IMG/VR virus record: IMGVR_UViG_3300036766_000385
Coordinates: 1 to 48,511 of that record
Strand: one strand, 5' to 3'
From: a virus
Length of the DNA stretch: 48,511 nt
The notes beneath the pieces were generated by a model. It had not been told where the DNA came from and did no database searches. It saw only the letters and a program-made list of their open reading frames with translations. Position 1 is the first letter of the stretch; each line of letters begins with the position of its first letter. The position numbers were made by a program, and so were the translations under genes. Below, piece after piece: positions 32,470 through 39,114 of this stretch.

Positions 32470-32633
32470 TGCGACTCATCACGTGGCTCGTCTTCGTGAT
32501 GGCCCTCTACACGGGCCTCGTAGCGCTGGTGCGGTTCCTGCCCGCAGCAGAGCGGCCCCTGGGGTTCCTGGCGGCTGCCATCGTGTTCTACGCTGTCACG
32601 CTGGCCGTTCCTGCCATTCTCGGTAGGAAGTAA
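32469..32633 (+). CDS. Small two-helix membrane protein
   Basis: 54 aa, TGATG overlap with the metallopeptidase gene. Two hydrophobic segments (LITWLVFVMALYTGLVALV and LGFLAAAIVFYAVTLAVPAI) are joined by a charged turn (RFLPAAERP). Last gene of the rightward arm. Likely an accessory holin or antiholin. Its stop touches the 3' end of the convergent tRNA-Thr. Confidence 0.65.
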   Translation: MRLITWLVFVMALYTGLVALVRFLPAAERPLGFLAAAIVFYAVTLAVPAILGRK

Positions 32634-32704
32634 GCTCTCGGGAGGACTCGGACCCCCATCTTCGTCTTTACAAAAGACGGCTCTACCAGTTGAGCTACGA
32701 GAGC
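32633..32704 (-). tRNA. tRNA-Thr (UGU)
   Basis: The acceptor GCTCTCG/CGAGAGC pairs over 7 bp (32634-32640 with 32698-32704). The D arm GCTC/GAGC has a GG in its loop. The anticodon arm cgtct-TTTGTAA-agacg gives anticodon TGT, which reads ACA. The T arm is ggggg-TCCGAGT-cctcc. No base separates the D and anticodon stems, a small irregularity. CCA is not encoded. It starts one base after the CCA of tRNA-Pro. Confidence 0.88.
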
Positions 32705-32708
32705 ATGG

Positions 32709-32781
32709 TAGCGGGAGCCGGACTCGCACCGACGTAATCCAGCTTCCGAAGCTGGCGTTCTGGCTGCTGAACTATCCCGCT
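32709..32781 (-). tRNA. tRNA-Pro (CGG)
   Basis: The acceptor AGCGGGA/TCCCGCT has 7 bp and is followed by A and an encoded CCA (32706-32708). The D stem is GTTC/GAAC, but the loop lacks the usual GG. The anticodon stem CCAGC/GCTGG has loop TTCGGAA, giving anticodon CGG, which reads CCG. The T arm is gtcgg-TGCGAGT-ccggc. An A1-U72 end is unusual for proline tRNA. Confidence 0.82.
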
Positions 32782-32854
32782 GTCGATATCACGCTATAAG
32801 TATACGGCAACTGGCATACATATGCTCGTTGTCGTATAGTCTTAGTGCAGGGTG
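32782..32854 (-). promoter_or_regulatory. tRNA spacer with 11-bp hairpin
   Basis: tatacggcaac (32801-32811) pairs with gttgtcgtata (32828-32838), 11 pairs with one G-U, around a 16-nt loop. It is AT-richer than its neighbours. It may be a tRNA processing structure or a promoter/operator for the Pro-Thr pair. Confidence 0.4.
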
Positions 32855-32924
32855 TTGCGGGCCGGAGACTCGAACTCCGCTAATCAGGCGTATGAGGCCC
32901 GCTTGGTCACCCGACCTACCCGCG
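32855..32924 (-). tRNA. tRNA-Met (CAU), initiator-like
   Basis: The anticodon stem cgggc/gcctg has loop CTCATAC, giving CAU. The T arm is cggag-TTCGAGT-ctccg. In the acceptor, six pairs follow a C1-A72 mismatch, the mark of bacterial initiator tRNA. The D arm is short (ggtc-gggt-gacc) and U8 is missing, so the molecule is degenerate. It is the most upstream tRNA of the leftward cluster. Confidence 0.7.
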
Positions 32925-32932
32925 TGGAGGCG

Positions 32933-33277
32933 CTAGAATCCCTTCCGGATATGCTGCAACGCGTCTGTGGGATGCACGGTGGCCCCAGCGCCACGTAGAT
33001 TGACCTGTACTTCGTTCGAGTAGTCTGATTCCTCAGCCAGCGCGTTGAGCGCGGTCAGACGGACGTTGACGACGCCTGCCAGCGGGCCAGTGATGTCAAA
33101 GAACCAGCCATCCGGATTGATTTCGCTGTCGCTGATGCTGTCCTCAACGCCCCAATCGCCACCGGCCTCCTTCACATAGAGTTGGTAGTCGGTCGCGGTG
33201 TCCACCGGGAGCCACCGGACGTACACCTTGTGGCCGTCCTGGCGAACTTTGATGGTGGGCGAGGTGGGGGCTGACAT
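32933..33277 (-). CDS. Fibronectin type III-like domain protein
   Basis: 114 aa. The single domain TIKVRQDGHKVYVRWLPVDTATDYQLYVKEAG ... VNVRLTALNALAEESDYSNEVQVNL has the strand pattern and core W, Y, L of FN3 domains. There is no signal peptide. Ig/FN3 domains decorate phage virions or bind glycans. A lone FN3 gene beside tRNAs in the early arm is unexpected. The ribosome site is weak. Confidence 0.65.
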   Translation of the reverse strand: MSAPTSPTIKVRQDGHKVYVRWLPVDTATDYQLYVKEAGGDWGVEDSISDSEINPDGWFFDITGPLAGVVNVRLTALNALAEESDYSNEVQVNLRGAGATVHPTDALQHIRKGF

Positions 33278-33295
33278 GCTTCTATCTTACCATGG

Positions 33296-33787
33296 TCATG
33301 CTGTATGCCACCGGTCGATATGCCGGGCAGAGAGATTCTTTCGTTCCACGGACCAGTCTTCCACGATGTTGTGGGCATGCGGAACTAACATCGTGCCGAT
33401 AGGATGTAACTCCTGCGCCGCGCCATCAATCGGATGACGATACGGCCGCAGGGCCGGTATAGAAAGCGGCCCCAGCGCTTCGTCCGGGTGGTTATCGTCG
33501 GTCCACGGACCACTGTCGAGCCCCGATGATTCCTGTTTGCCCGCAGGCATCATGCCGAGCTGGCGCAATCGCGCCGCCACATCGAATGTTGGCATCTCTG
33601 CGCTCGTCTGCTGGCCGCTCGACAAGTTCCCGTCAAGTGTGCGCCCAAAAATCAGACGCACGCTACAGAAGACACAGGTACCGATGTGCTCCATGGACCG
33701 CATGTGCGTGAGGCCCGGTCCACGCATGGAGCAATCTTTATTCTCATCCTCGGGCGGCGGCGGGATAGGGCCGGAGTCAATGGTCAC
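33296..33787 (-). CDS. Hypothetical protein with CxxC
   Basis: 163 aa. The GTG at 33787 is chosen because GGAGG lies 4 nt upstream and it overlaps the previous gene by 11 bp; a longer frame to 33907 has no ribosome site. The N-terminus is Pro-rich, CVFC lies near residue 38, and a long polar stretch follows. No domain recognised. Confidence 0.6.
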   Translation of the reverse strand: MTIDSGPIPPPPEDENKDCSMRGPGLTHMRSMEHIGTCVFCSVRLIFGRTLDGNLSSGQQTSAEMPTFDVAARLRQLGMMPAGKQESSGLDSGPWTDDNHPDEALGPLSIPALRPYRHPIDGAAQELHPIGTMLVPHAHNIVEDWSVERKNLSARHIDRWHTA

Positions 33788-34409
33788 TCGTCCTCCCCGG
33801 AGTCCCGGAAGCCCCGCCGCCAGGGTTCCACGTCTGAGGGGAGCGGAGCATGCCACGCGCTTCCATTGCCAAGCGAAGTTGCATGTGACCGAAGACATCA
33901 GAGGCAACGCGTGCCTTTGTTTTCGCGATGCCCTCCGGCGTCAAGCGGTTTGCTTCACGCCAGTCGACCTGCGTCATATGAAACTTGCGAATGGGTTGGC
34001 CATATACATCGAGCACGCCCAGTGTTTCCAGAAGAAACTCCTGTGTCGCGGGAAGGTCAGCCTTTTTCATCATGTGGGTCTTCGTATCAATGACGCCCTT
34101 TGGGCCGAGAAGCGGTAGACCACACTCCATCAGCATCGCATTGATTATTGGCAGGTCGTGTCTCGTAATGTAGTGACCCGTTACGATGTCGGCTTGGTTG
34201 TACCGTTCAACGAAACGCGCCAACATCGTCGGCCCGTCCATTTCCCCGAGGCAGTCTACCTGCATTGACCTAAGGTCATCGGCCCAGCATGAGGCAATGG
34301 CGGTGATTTCGGCCGTGGGCATATCGGGGACCCAGTAGGACAGTGGCCTGTTCTCGATGTCGAAATCAAGGATGCGATAAGCGTCCCCTGTAGGAACGAA
34401 CCTACCCAT
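33777..34409 (-). CDS. DEDD-family (DnaQ-like) 3'-5' exonuclease
   Basis: 210 aa, ATG at 34409 with GGAGG 9 nt upstream. ILDFDIEN (D17-x-E19) is the first DEDD motif. YNQADIVTGHYITRHDLPII holds the second, and RVASDVFGHMQL the third with D. DTKTHMMKKADLPATQEFLLETLG follows the RNase-H-like fold of polymerase-B-type exonuclease domains. With no polymerase in the genome it would act alone, degrading or proofreading DNA ends. Its start overlaps the stop of the previous gene. Confidence 0.75.
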   Translation of the reverse strand: MGRFVPTGDAYRILDFDIENRPLSYWVPDMPTAEITAIASCWADDLRSMQVDCLGEMDGPTMLARFVERYNQADIVTGHYITRHDLPIINAMLMECGLPLLGPKGVIDTKTHMMKKADLPATQEFLLETLGVLDVYGQPIRKFHMTQVDWREANRLTPEGIAKTKARVASDVFGHMQLRLAMEARGMLRSPQTWNPGGGASGTPGRTSDH

Positions 34410-34644
34410 CGGTCCCATCCTCCAAGACGAGCATGGCCGCGACCCCGAGCAGTTCCTTGGGCGTGGCGATGCGAGGCACAAACTCCATCATCCTGCCATT
34501 CTGTACTTCCTTCGCAAACTCCATCTCAACTTGCTTGATGTAGGTGGCCAAGATGATGTCGGCCGTGTCGCTCATTGCGCCACGAACCTCACGGCGCGCT
34601 CGCTTCAAGGCGAGCTTACGCAGTGTCTCCATGTCAGCTTCCAT
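34402..34644 (-). CDS. Hypothetical helical protein
   Basis: 80 aa, ATG behind GGAG. It is mainly helical and charged (METLRKLALKRARREVRG; YIKQVEMEFAKEVQNG). It overlaps neighbours on both sides, so it is translationally coupled. No family recognised. Confidence 0.6.
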   Translation of the reverse strand: MEADMETLRKLALKRARREVRGAMSDTADIILATYIKQVEMEFAKEVQNGRMMEFVPRIATPKELLGVAAMLVLEDGTDG

Positions 34645-35059
34645 ATCGCCATTCTCCTTTCTGTATGCGTTCGAGGGCTACTGCCCCGGCTCTCAATATG
34701 CGATTATACAAATGCCCGGATGATGCGTCGTAGGCTCGCTTCTCTTCGCGGTGAGCCGCACGGTAGGCTCGCCGCTCTTCGCGGTGAGCCGCATTGTAAG
34801 CTCGCCTCTCTTCGCGGTGAGCCACCTCATAGGCTCGACTTCTATCGTGGTGGGCTGCATCGTAGGCCGTATGCTGGGCTCGCAGCTTTTCGCAGTGAGT
34901 CGCATAGTAGGTCGCATTGTAGGCTCGCTTCTCTTCGCGGTGAGCCGCACGGTAGGCCGCCCTATTGACACGATTACATTCCCGGCACTCCCCATCCGCA
35001 GTCCGCTGCCCCGGCTCCCCATTCGGATGCCCTTTCGGACAGAACTCCCTAGCGCGCAA
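34634..35059 (-). CDS. Zinc-ribbon protein with tandem 11-residue Tyr repeats
   Basis: 141 aa. The start is a TTG at 35059 with GGAGG 7 nt upstream. The N-terminal FCPKGHP...ECRECNRVNR is a Cys/His ribbon often fused to HNH nucleases. Residues 36-110 are tandem Y-x-A-A-H-R-E-E-R-R-A units (tyrosines 66, 77, 88, 99 and 110 are exactly 11 apart). The same unit occurs in the GIY-YIG gene at 19703. An 11-residue period fits a right-handed coiled coil. No nuclease core is present, so it may be a DNA-binding remnant of a homing-type gene. Confidence 0.65.
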   Translation of the reverse strand: MRAREFCPKGHPNGEPGQRTADGECRECNRVNRAAYRAAHREEKRAYNATYYATHCEKLRAQHTAYDAAHHDRSRAYEVAHREERRAYNAAHREERRAYRAAHREEKRAYDASSGHLYNRILRAGAVALERIQKGEWRYGS

Positions 35060-35276
35060 CGTGGTTCCTCCGGTGCCTGCGCACGCTGGCCTCCTCGATA
35101 CTCACACCGCGACGCTTGAGTGCCAAGACGACGGACGTGTTGCCGACCATGGTGGTGGGCAGCGCTAGCTCGCGTGCCCATTCCTCAGCATCCTCGGGAT
35201 GACGGCTCTGGAGAAAGGCACATAGTTTACAGGCAGCCGGTGACCCGTCTGCCAGTTCATCATGCAGAGTGGTCAT
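35049..35276 (-). CDS. Putative small DNA-binding protein
   Basis: 75 aa, ATG behind GAGG, overlapping both neighbours. CKLCAFLQSRHPEDAEEWARELAL ... LALKRRGVSIEEASVRRHRRNH looks like a Cys pair followed by a helix-turn-helix ending in RHRRNH. This is the same outline as the N-terminus of the putative small terminase. Function unproven. Confidence 0.55.
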   Translation of the reverse strand: MTTLHDELADGSPAACKLCAFLQSRHPEDAEEWARELALPTTMVGNTSVVLALKRRGVSIEEASVRRHRRNHVAR

Positions 35277-35473
35277 GAGACCTCCACCTCAATGCCCGTG
35301 GCATCCAGAATAGCAGCTTCGACCGCCTTACGAGAGCGCCTCGTGCGCTTCTGTGTGGATGCGTCCTGCGTCGCGGGCTCATCGGGCGCAGCGGCTTCCG
35401 CTGCGGCGTTGGCCGCGACCTCTAGCCTGGCAAGGGTGGAGAAACTAATCCACCGTCCTTCACGAATCGGCAT
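35273..35473 (-). CDS. Small hypothetical protein with basic linker
   Basis: 66 aa from the ATG at 35473, set by AGGAGG. There is a short ordered start (MPIREGRWISFSTLARLEVA), an Ala-rich middle and a basic RTRRSRKAVEAAILDATG helix. It overlaps the next gene by ATGA and the previous one by 14 bp. No family recognised. Confidence 0.6.
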   Translation of the reverse strand: MPIREGRWISFSTLARLEVAANAAAEAAAPDEPATQDASTQKRTRRSRKAVEAAILDATGIEVEVS

Positions 35474-35684
35474 CTTTTTCCTCCTGTACAAGTGTAGCGA
35501 CAAAACTGCGTCGCCATGCATCTGCCGACACACTAAAGATAGCATCACGAACCTGGTCGGTCGTGAGTCCGGTTACTCCCGCAATCCGAGGGAAGGTGCC
35601 ATTCGGCTGCCAGCCCCCATCGGCACGCACCTCCTGCTCGAAGAGTTGCTGACACTCGCGTGTCAAAGCTGGCGTGCGTCTCAT
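35460..35684 (-). CDS. Small hypothetical protein
   Basis: 74 aa from ATG 35684 (GGAGG 11 nt upstream; ATGA overlap with the previous gene). TFPRIAGVTGLTTDQVRDAIFSVSADAWRRSF suggests a small helix-turn-helix or winged-helix shape. Function unknown. Confidence 0.6.
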   Translation of the reverse strand: MRRTPALTRECQQLFEQEVRADGGWQPNGTFPRIAGVTGLTTDQVRDAIFSVSADAWRRSFVATLVQEEKDADS

Positions 35685-35887
35685 GATGGGCTGACCTCCC
35701 GTTCGTGCTGCGACCCACCGTACAGATTGACCGGCCAGAATACCGCCTGTTTGACGGTCTTGCTTTGAATCTGCATCATGAAACTGTCTGCCCACGGGGG
35801 CAACAGGTCCTTCATGACCTCCTCGAAGGTACGATTATCTACTACCGGCCCTTCGGGGGAGGGCCTAACGGGCTGTTCAATCGTCAT
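35681..35887 (-). CDS. Small hypothetical protein
   Basis: 68 aa, overlapping the end of the next upstream gene by 11 bp and the following start by ATGA. It has a Pro-rich start and an aromatic middle (LLPPWADSFMMQI). Nothing recognised. Confidence 0.55.
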   Translation of the reverse strand: MTIEQPVRPSPEGPVVDNRTFEEVMKDLLPPWADSFMMQIQSKTVKQAVFWPVNLYGGSQHEREVSPS

Positions 35888-36389
35888 GATGCATCACGCC
35901 TTCTGATACCAGACAACGCGGACACCTGCCCGAAGAGTCACGCCCATGCGGCAGGTTCGTATCGTACAGGCCCGGGTCATTATCACAGACGAACCAGTCG
36001 CCCCCGCCCCGCACCGGGGGGGCATCCGGTGTCTGATGGAGACCAGCATAGCGGTCATCCGTACCGAGATGTCGCGCAGAGAACGAGACGAGACACAAGG
36101 CCATCCATGCGGCGTGTGCCATGTGATTCAAGCCGGACTCCGGGTCGGTCTCTTCGCCGTTCCAGAACAGCAACGCGTGTCGCATCATCGCGTTGAAAGA
36201 CAGGCTCCAATCGTAGCCCTTCATGAAGTTGAAGGGTGCGTACTTGTTTGCTCCCATCCCCGCCACGCGGGACAACTCGATGAGGGCCAGCGGGTCGAGG
36301 GCACCGAGTTGCGTCAACTTCTTGCCCTTCATCCCGCCCGTCGTCGCATCAGTGATGCGCGTCTCGTCATCATGCGGGTCATAACTCAT
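35877..36389 (-). CDS. dATP/dGTP diphosphohydrolase N-terminal-like protein (MazZ-related family)
   Basis: 170 aa. The core TTGGMKGKKLTQLGALDPLA, GANKYAPFNFMKGYDWSLSF, MMRHALLFWNGEETDPESGL and HMAHAAWMALCL follows the phage family annotated as dATP/dGTP diphosphohydrolase (DUF5664 type), all-alpha MazG-like enzymes that hydrolyse dNTPs. The C-terminal ~50 aa add a CPRC-containing tail. In 2-aminoadenine phages such enzymes work with PurZ. No PurZ-like gene is seen here, so ordinary nucleotide-pool control is more likely. Confidence 0.75.
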   Translation of the reverse strand: MSYDPHDDETRITDATTGGMKGKKLTQLGALDPLALIELSRVAGMGANKYAPFNFMKGYDWSLSFNAMMRHALLFWNGEETDPESGLNHMAHAAWMALCLVSFSARHLGTDDRYAGLHQTPDAPPVRGGGDWFVCDNDPGLYDTNLPHGRDSSGRCPRCLVSEGVMHHDD

Positions 36390-36862
36390 CGGACTGCCTC
36401 CAGATGAGAACGACCGTACTCATGATTGAGTACGATGTCATCGTTCGCTGCCCAGGCACGTACGAGCGTGAGATATGGAACGGGGTGCAAGGTCAGATGC
36501 CCCCATGATTGACCTACGGTGAAGATGGGTAGTCCGCAAAGCGCATTGGCGACGAAGGTCTCTAGCCGTGCGCCACGCGACTTCTCCCAGCCGGGCAGAA
36601 CAACTACGGCCTCGATACCGTCATCGGCAATCAGTTCTACATCGCGGGCAAGAAACATGCCCCAGCTCACCCCAGGATGGGAGATGTTCAGGTTGCCATC
36701 TAGTGAGGCGAGGGCCGCAAGGCGGCTCTTAGGGTCATCCAACTCGGCTGGACTAATCACCTCATAACCTGCCTTGCGTAAACGATAGGCGAGCGCATCA
36801 AAGGCAGGAAAGTTCATTTGAGAAATGCCTGACATTGGCCCGGCGGTATATAAACGCTTCAT
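36386..36862 (-). CDS. DUF4406 / nucleoside 2-deoxyribosyltransferase-like protein
   Basis: 158 aa. The N-terminus KRLYTAGPMSGISQMNFPAF, followed by YRLRKAGYEVISPAELDD, is the hallmark of DUF4406 proteins, relatives of nucleoside deoxyribosyltransferases. The central MFLARDVELIADDGIEAVVVLPGWEKSRGA matches the usual second half (D...PGWE-SRGA). Likely role in nucleotide or base salvage. It lies beside another nucleotide enzyme and overlaps it (ATGA). Confidence 0.82.
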   Translation of the reverse strand: MKRLYTAGPMSGISQMNFPAFDALAYRLRKAGYEVISPAELDDPKSRLAALASLDGNLNISHPGVSWGMFLARDVELIADDGIEAVVVLPGWEKSRGARLETFVANALCGLPIFTVGQSWGHLTLHPVPYLTLVRAWAANDDIVLNHEYGRSHLEAVR

Positions 36863-37488
36863 TCGGTACTCCCCTTCGGCTTCTCATCATGTTCCAGTGT
36901 GACTTTGAACATGGTCTTCGCTGCCGTGTGATAGATGACGATGCCTTCTGGTTTCATGTAGCCGGGTTCGGCCTGACTGCCTTCGGTTCGTAGGAGGTGG
37001 AGGGCCTCCTCGACGGGTGGGTGAGTTAGCCATTCCTCATTGCCGGTTTGCGAGAATGGTCCCTGATAGAGAATGGGTACTGTGCGCAGTAGTAGGGTCA
37101 CCCTTTCGATGCCTTCGTATTTCTCGGTGTTGAACAGGCTGAACCGTTTGTCCCTGAGATCGTAACCACGATTGATACCCTTGCCCCACCACTCGCCGAA
37201 GTGCAGGCCCTCTCCGAGTACGTCGCGCAGGACATCGGCGTGGTCGCGTACCCATGTCGCGAAGCCGAAGTTGTCTTTCTCGGGCGTGATGATGCGGGTC
37301 CTACTCTGTGCGTAGACGATAGCCCGTTCACACGTCAAGCTATTCAGGCAGCCATCACACGGGTCTTCTGTAGAACAGTTAGCCAGCACGCCGATGGCCG
37401 CATTCGTACCGTCAATCTTCTCTGTGATGATGATGTCGCGATTGAGCCGGGCGATTTTCGGCCACCCCCGAAACTCGATATCAGGCAT
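36859..37488 (-). CDS. RNA ligase
   Basis: 209 aa, ATG 37488 with GAGG 8-9 nt upstream. Motif I is ITEKIDGTNAAIG with nucleotidyl-accepting K24. GLHFGEWWGKGINRGY is motif III, EGIVIYH motif IV and MFKVTLE motif V. The family seals RNA breaks via ligase-AMP. A C-x4-C-x2-C-like insertion (CSTEDPCDGCLNSLTC) lies between motifs. No polynucleotide kinase gene is seen. With three phage tRNAs in the same arm, tRNA repair is a reasonable guess. Confidence 0.88.
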   Translation of the reverse strand: MPDIEFRGWPKIARLNRDIIITEKIDGTNAAIGVLANCSTEDPCDGCLNSLTCERAIVYAQSRTRIITPEKDNFGFATWVRDHADVLRDVLGEGLHFGEWWGKGINRGYDLRDKRFSLFNTEKYEGIERVTLLLRTVPILYQGPFSQTGNEEWLTHPPVEEALHLLRTEGSQAEPGYMKPEGIVIYHTAAKTMFKVTLEHDEKPKGSTE

Positions 37489-37708
37489 CGAGCACCTCGA
37501 TAACCATACTCGTATAGATGACCCCATGCAGGCCCTCGGAGGTTTCGAGCATAGCACACCGCTGGCCGACCACTGGCTCCGGTATGGCGGCAAGCGGGCC
37601 GCTGTGGACCCACAGCACGGGACGTGATCTATCCCCGCGCACCTGACGACTCCATGTCATCGCTTCGGTGTCAATGGTGTAATCGCTATTGAGTGTACGA
37701 AACTTCAT
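37481..37708 (-). CDS. Small hypothetical beta-rich protein
   Basis: 75 aa, ATG behind AAAGGA. KFRTLNSDYTIDTEAMTWSR and VHSGPLAAIPEPVVGQRCAM suggest a small beta barrel. It overlaps the RNA ligase start by 8 bp. Function unknown. Confidence 0.6.
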   Translation of the reverse strand: MKFRTLNSDYTIDTEAMTWSRQVRGDRSRPVLWVHSGPLAAIPEPVVGQRCAMLETSEGLHGVIYTSMVIEVLDA

Positions 37709-37709
37709 G

Positions 37710-37991
37710 TCAATCCTTTCCTGTCAGAAGAGCATCAGTGCCCCATGTTTCCTTGATTGCGCGAGCGATACGAGCGATACGCCGCCGATTACGCTTCGTG
37801 CGCTTTGCGTCCGGCAGGAACGCCTTGATGTTCCGCCGGATGTAACGCGGGGGTTGCATAGGCGCAGGTCCACGGTCAACAGACATGCGCAACCCGGCTG
37901 ACCGTCGCGAGGCGCGGGTCCATTGCTCCGGGTTTTCCAAGATGGCATCTACGTCCTCGTCCTCGGGGTCGTAGCGGTTCTTGCGTGTCAC
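37710..37991 (-). CDS. Small basic hypothetical protein
   Basis: 93 aa, GTG start in GTGA overlap with the previous stop. It has an acidic start (DPEDEDVDAILENPEQW) and a strongly basic C-half (AKRTKRNRRRIARIARAIKE), likely nucleic-acid contacting. No family recognised. Confidence 0.6.
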   Translation of the reverse strand: MTRKNRYDPEDEDVDAILENPEQWTRASRRSAGLRMSVDRGPAPMQPPRYIRRNIKAFLPDAKRTKRNRRRIARIARAIKETWGTDALLTGKD

Positions 37992-38344
37992 GGTTGCGTC
38001 TCCATGAGGAACTTCATTGCTGCGGGATTGTCACGCATCCACGACAACATCACGGGTGCGAGCGAACTTACCCAGTGCTCATCAAACCCCTCCATGGCGG
38101 ATAGTCCGTCTAGTTGCGCGACTGCACACATGGCATGTAGGTTCTCATGTAGGAACGTCTCGCGCTGGCGCTCGAAACCCATCGAGGCATCGAGCGCGAT
38201 GACCTGTTTCTCTTCATCGTATACTCCATAGACACGATGTTGATGGGGCTCCGCACCATCCTCATGAGCCTCCATATGTAACTCTCCCTCCTCGCGCACG
38301 TCGATACGTTGCGAGAGGAGTCGAACATAGGAAGGTAGGTTCAT
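37988..38344 (-). CDS. ImmA/IrrE-like zinc peptidase domain
   Basis: 118 aa, ATGA overlap with the upstream gene. ETFLHENLHAMCAV contains HExxH, and E in FDEHWVSSLAP could be the third ligand. The preceding strand-rich segment (VYGVYDEEKQVIALDAS) matches small ImmA-like zincins of phages. Family members cleave repressors or act in toxin-antitoxin units. With no lysogeny genes here it may cut a host regulator. Target unknown. Confidence 0.7.
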   Translation of the reverse strand: MNLPSYVRLLSQRIDVREEGELHMEAHEDGAEPHQHRVYGVYDEEKQVIALDASMGFERQRETFLHENLHAMCAVAQLDGLSAMEGFDEHWVSSLAPVMLSWMRDNPAAMKFLMETQP

Positions 38345-39099
38345 TGGTGACGCCGACCCCTCAAAGTAACACCAAGGAGGTAGGCCAACATAGCGAGAAC
38401 GAAGCCAGTGAGGACTCCCAGGAAGCCCTTAGGAGTAACAATCGAAGGTGCAGCCTCCGCGTCAGTCGCGGGAAGCGTAGCAATCGGGGTCACGTTCCTC
38501 GGGAGTGCAGTAGCAGAGGCCGTGGGCAGTGGTGAGACTGTCGGGATAGGGGTCTCGGTCGCATCCGGTGTTGCAGTCAGCGTTGGACTCGGCCCCACAG
38601 AGGCCGTCGCACTCGGTTCGGGTGTCGGACTTGGCGTCACCCCGGACGACGGCGAGGGCGTGAAGGATGCCGATGGTGAGGGCGAAGGTGTAGGCGGTGA
38701 TGAAGGCTCCGATGACGGAGACGGTTCGACGGAAGGCTCTAGTGATGGTGTTACCTCCGGTGATGGTGAGGATGTTACCTCTGGACTAGGCGACGGACTA
38801 GGCGACGGACTAGGCGACGGACTAGGCGACGGCTCGACACATGCGCCGAGGTCATCCTGCTCATGACCCGCCCGCCGCGTGCCATCCTCATTGAAGTGTC
38901 CGGCGGGACCGTAGACGGTAGGCCAGGCAAGGGTTAGGGTGATATACTGCGTGGTCCCTGCCAGTCCCGCAGCGTGACAGATAGTCACCTGTGGCTGCGG
39001 CGTAGGCGGTGGATTAGGCGGACCACCCCCCGCGAAAGACCCCCCGGCAAGTAGTAGCGTGAGCGCCAACGCGCCCACCAGAGCAGTGAAACGTCTCAT
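38341..39099 (-). CDS. Secreted Ser-Pro-rich surface protein with sortase-like tail
   Basis: About 252 aa from ATG 39099 (AGGAG 12 nt upstream; an ATG at 39111 touches the ribosome site). It has a signal peptide (MRRFTALVGALALTLLLAGGSFA), then a compact domain with VTICHAAG ... GHFNEDGTRRAGHEQDDLGAC, whose CHA...GH...GH...C pattern is known in secreted proteins of actinobacteria. A long Ser/Pro/Thr linker follows, partly from a 12-bp tandem repeat. The end has LPATD, a membrane segment (FLGVLTGFVLAMLAYLLGV) and RGRRHQ, like an LPxTG wall-sorting signal. It may alter the host surface during infection. Confidence 0.7.
   Translation of the reverse strand: MRRFTALVGALALTLLLAGGSFAGGGPPNPPPTPQPQVTICHAAGLAGTTQYITLTLAWPTVYGPAGHFNEDGTRRAGHEQDDLGACVEPSPSPSPSPSPSPSPSPEVTSSPSPEVTPSLEPSVEPSPSSEPSSPPTPSPSPSASFTPSPSSGVTPSPTPEPSATASVGPSPTLTATPDATETPIPTVSPLPTASATALPRNVTPIATLPATDAEAAPSIVTPKGFLGVLTGFVLAMLAYLLGVTLRGRRHQ
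38783..38830. repeat. 12-bp tandem repeat, 4 copies
   Basis: Four perfect copies of ggactaggcgac, coding Ser-Pro-Ser-Pro on the minus strand within the surface-protein gene. Copy number is likely variable by replication slippage. Confidence 0.9.
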
Positions 39100-39114
39100 C
39101 GGATGTATCATCTC

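Noticed and set aside
35877-36389. Evidence for a 2-aminoadenine (Z) genome
   Set aside because: Only a MazZ-family relative is present; no PurZ-like or specialised polymerase gene is visible.
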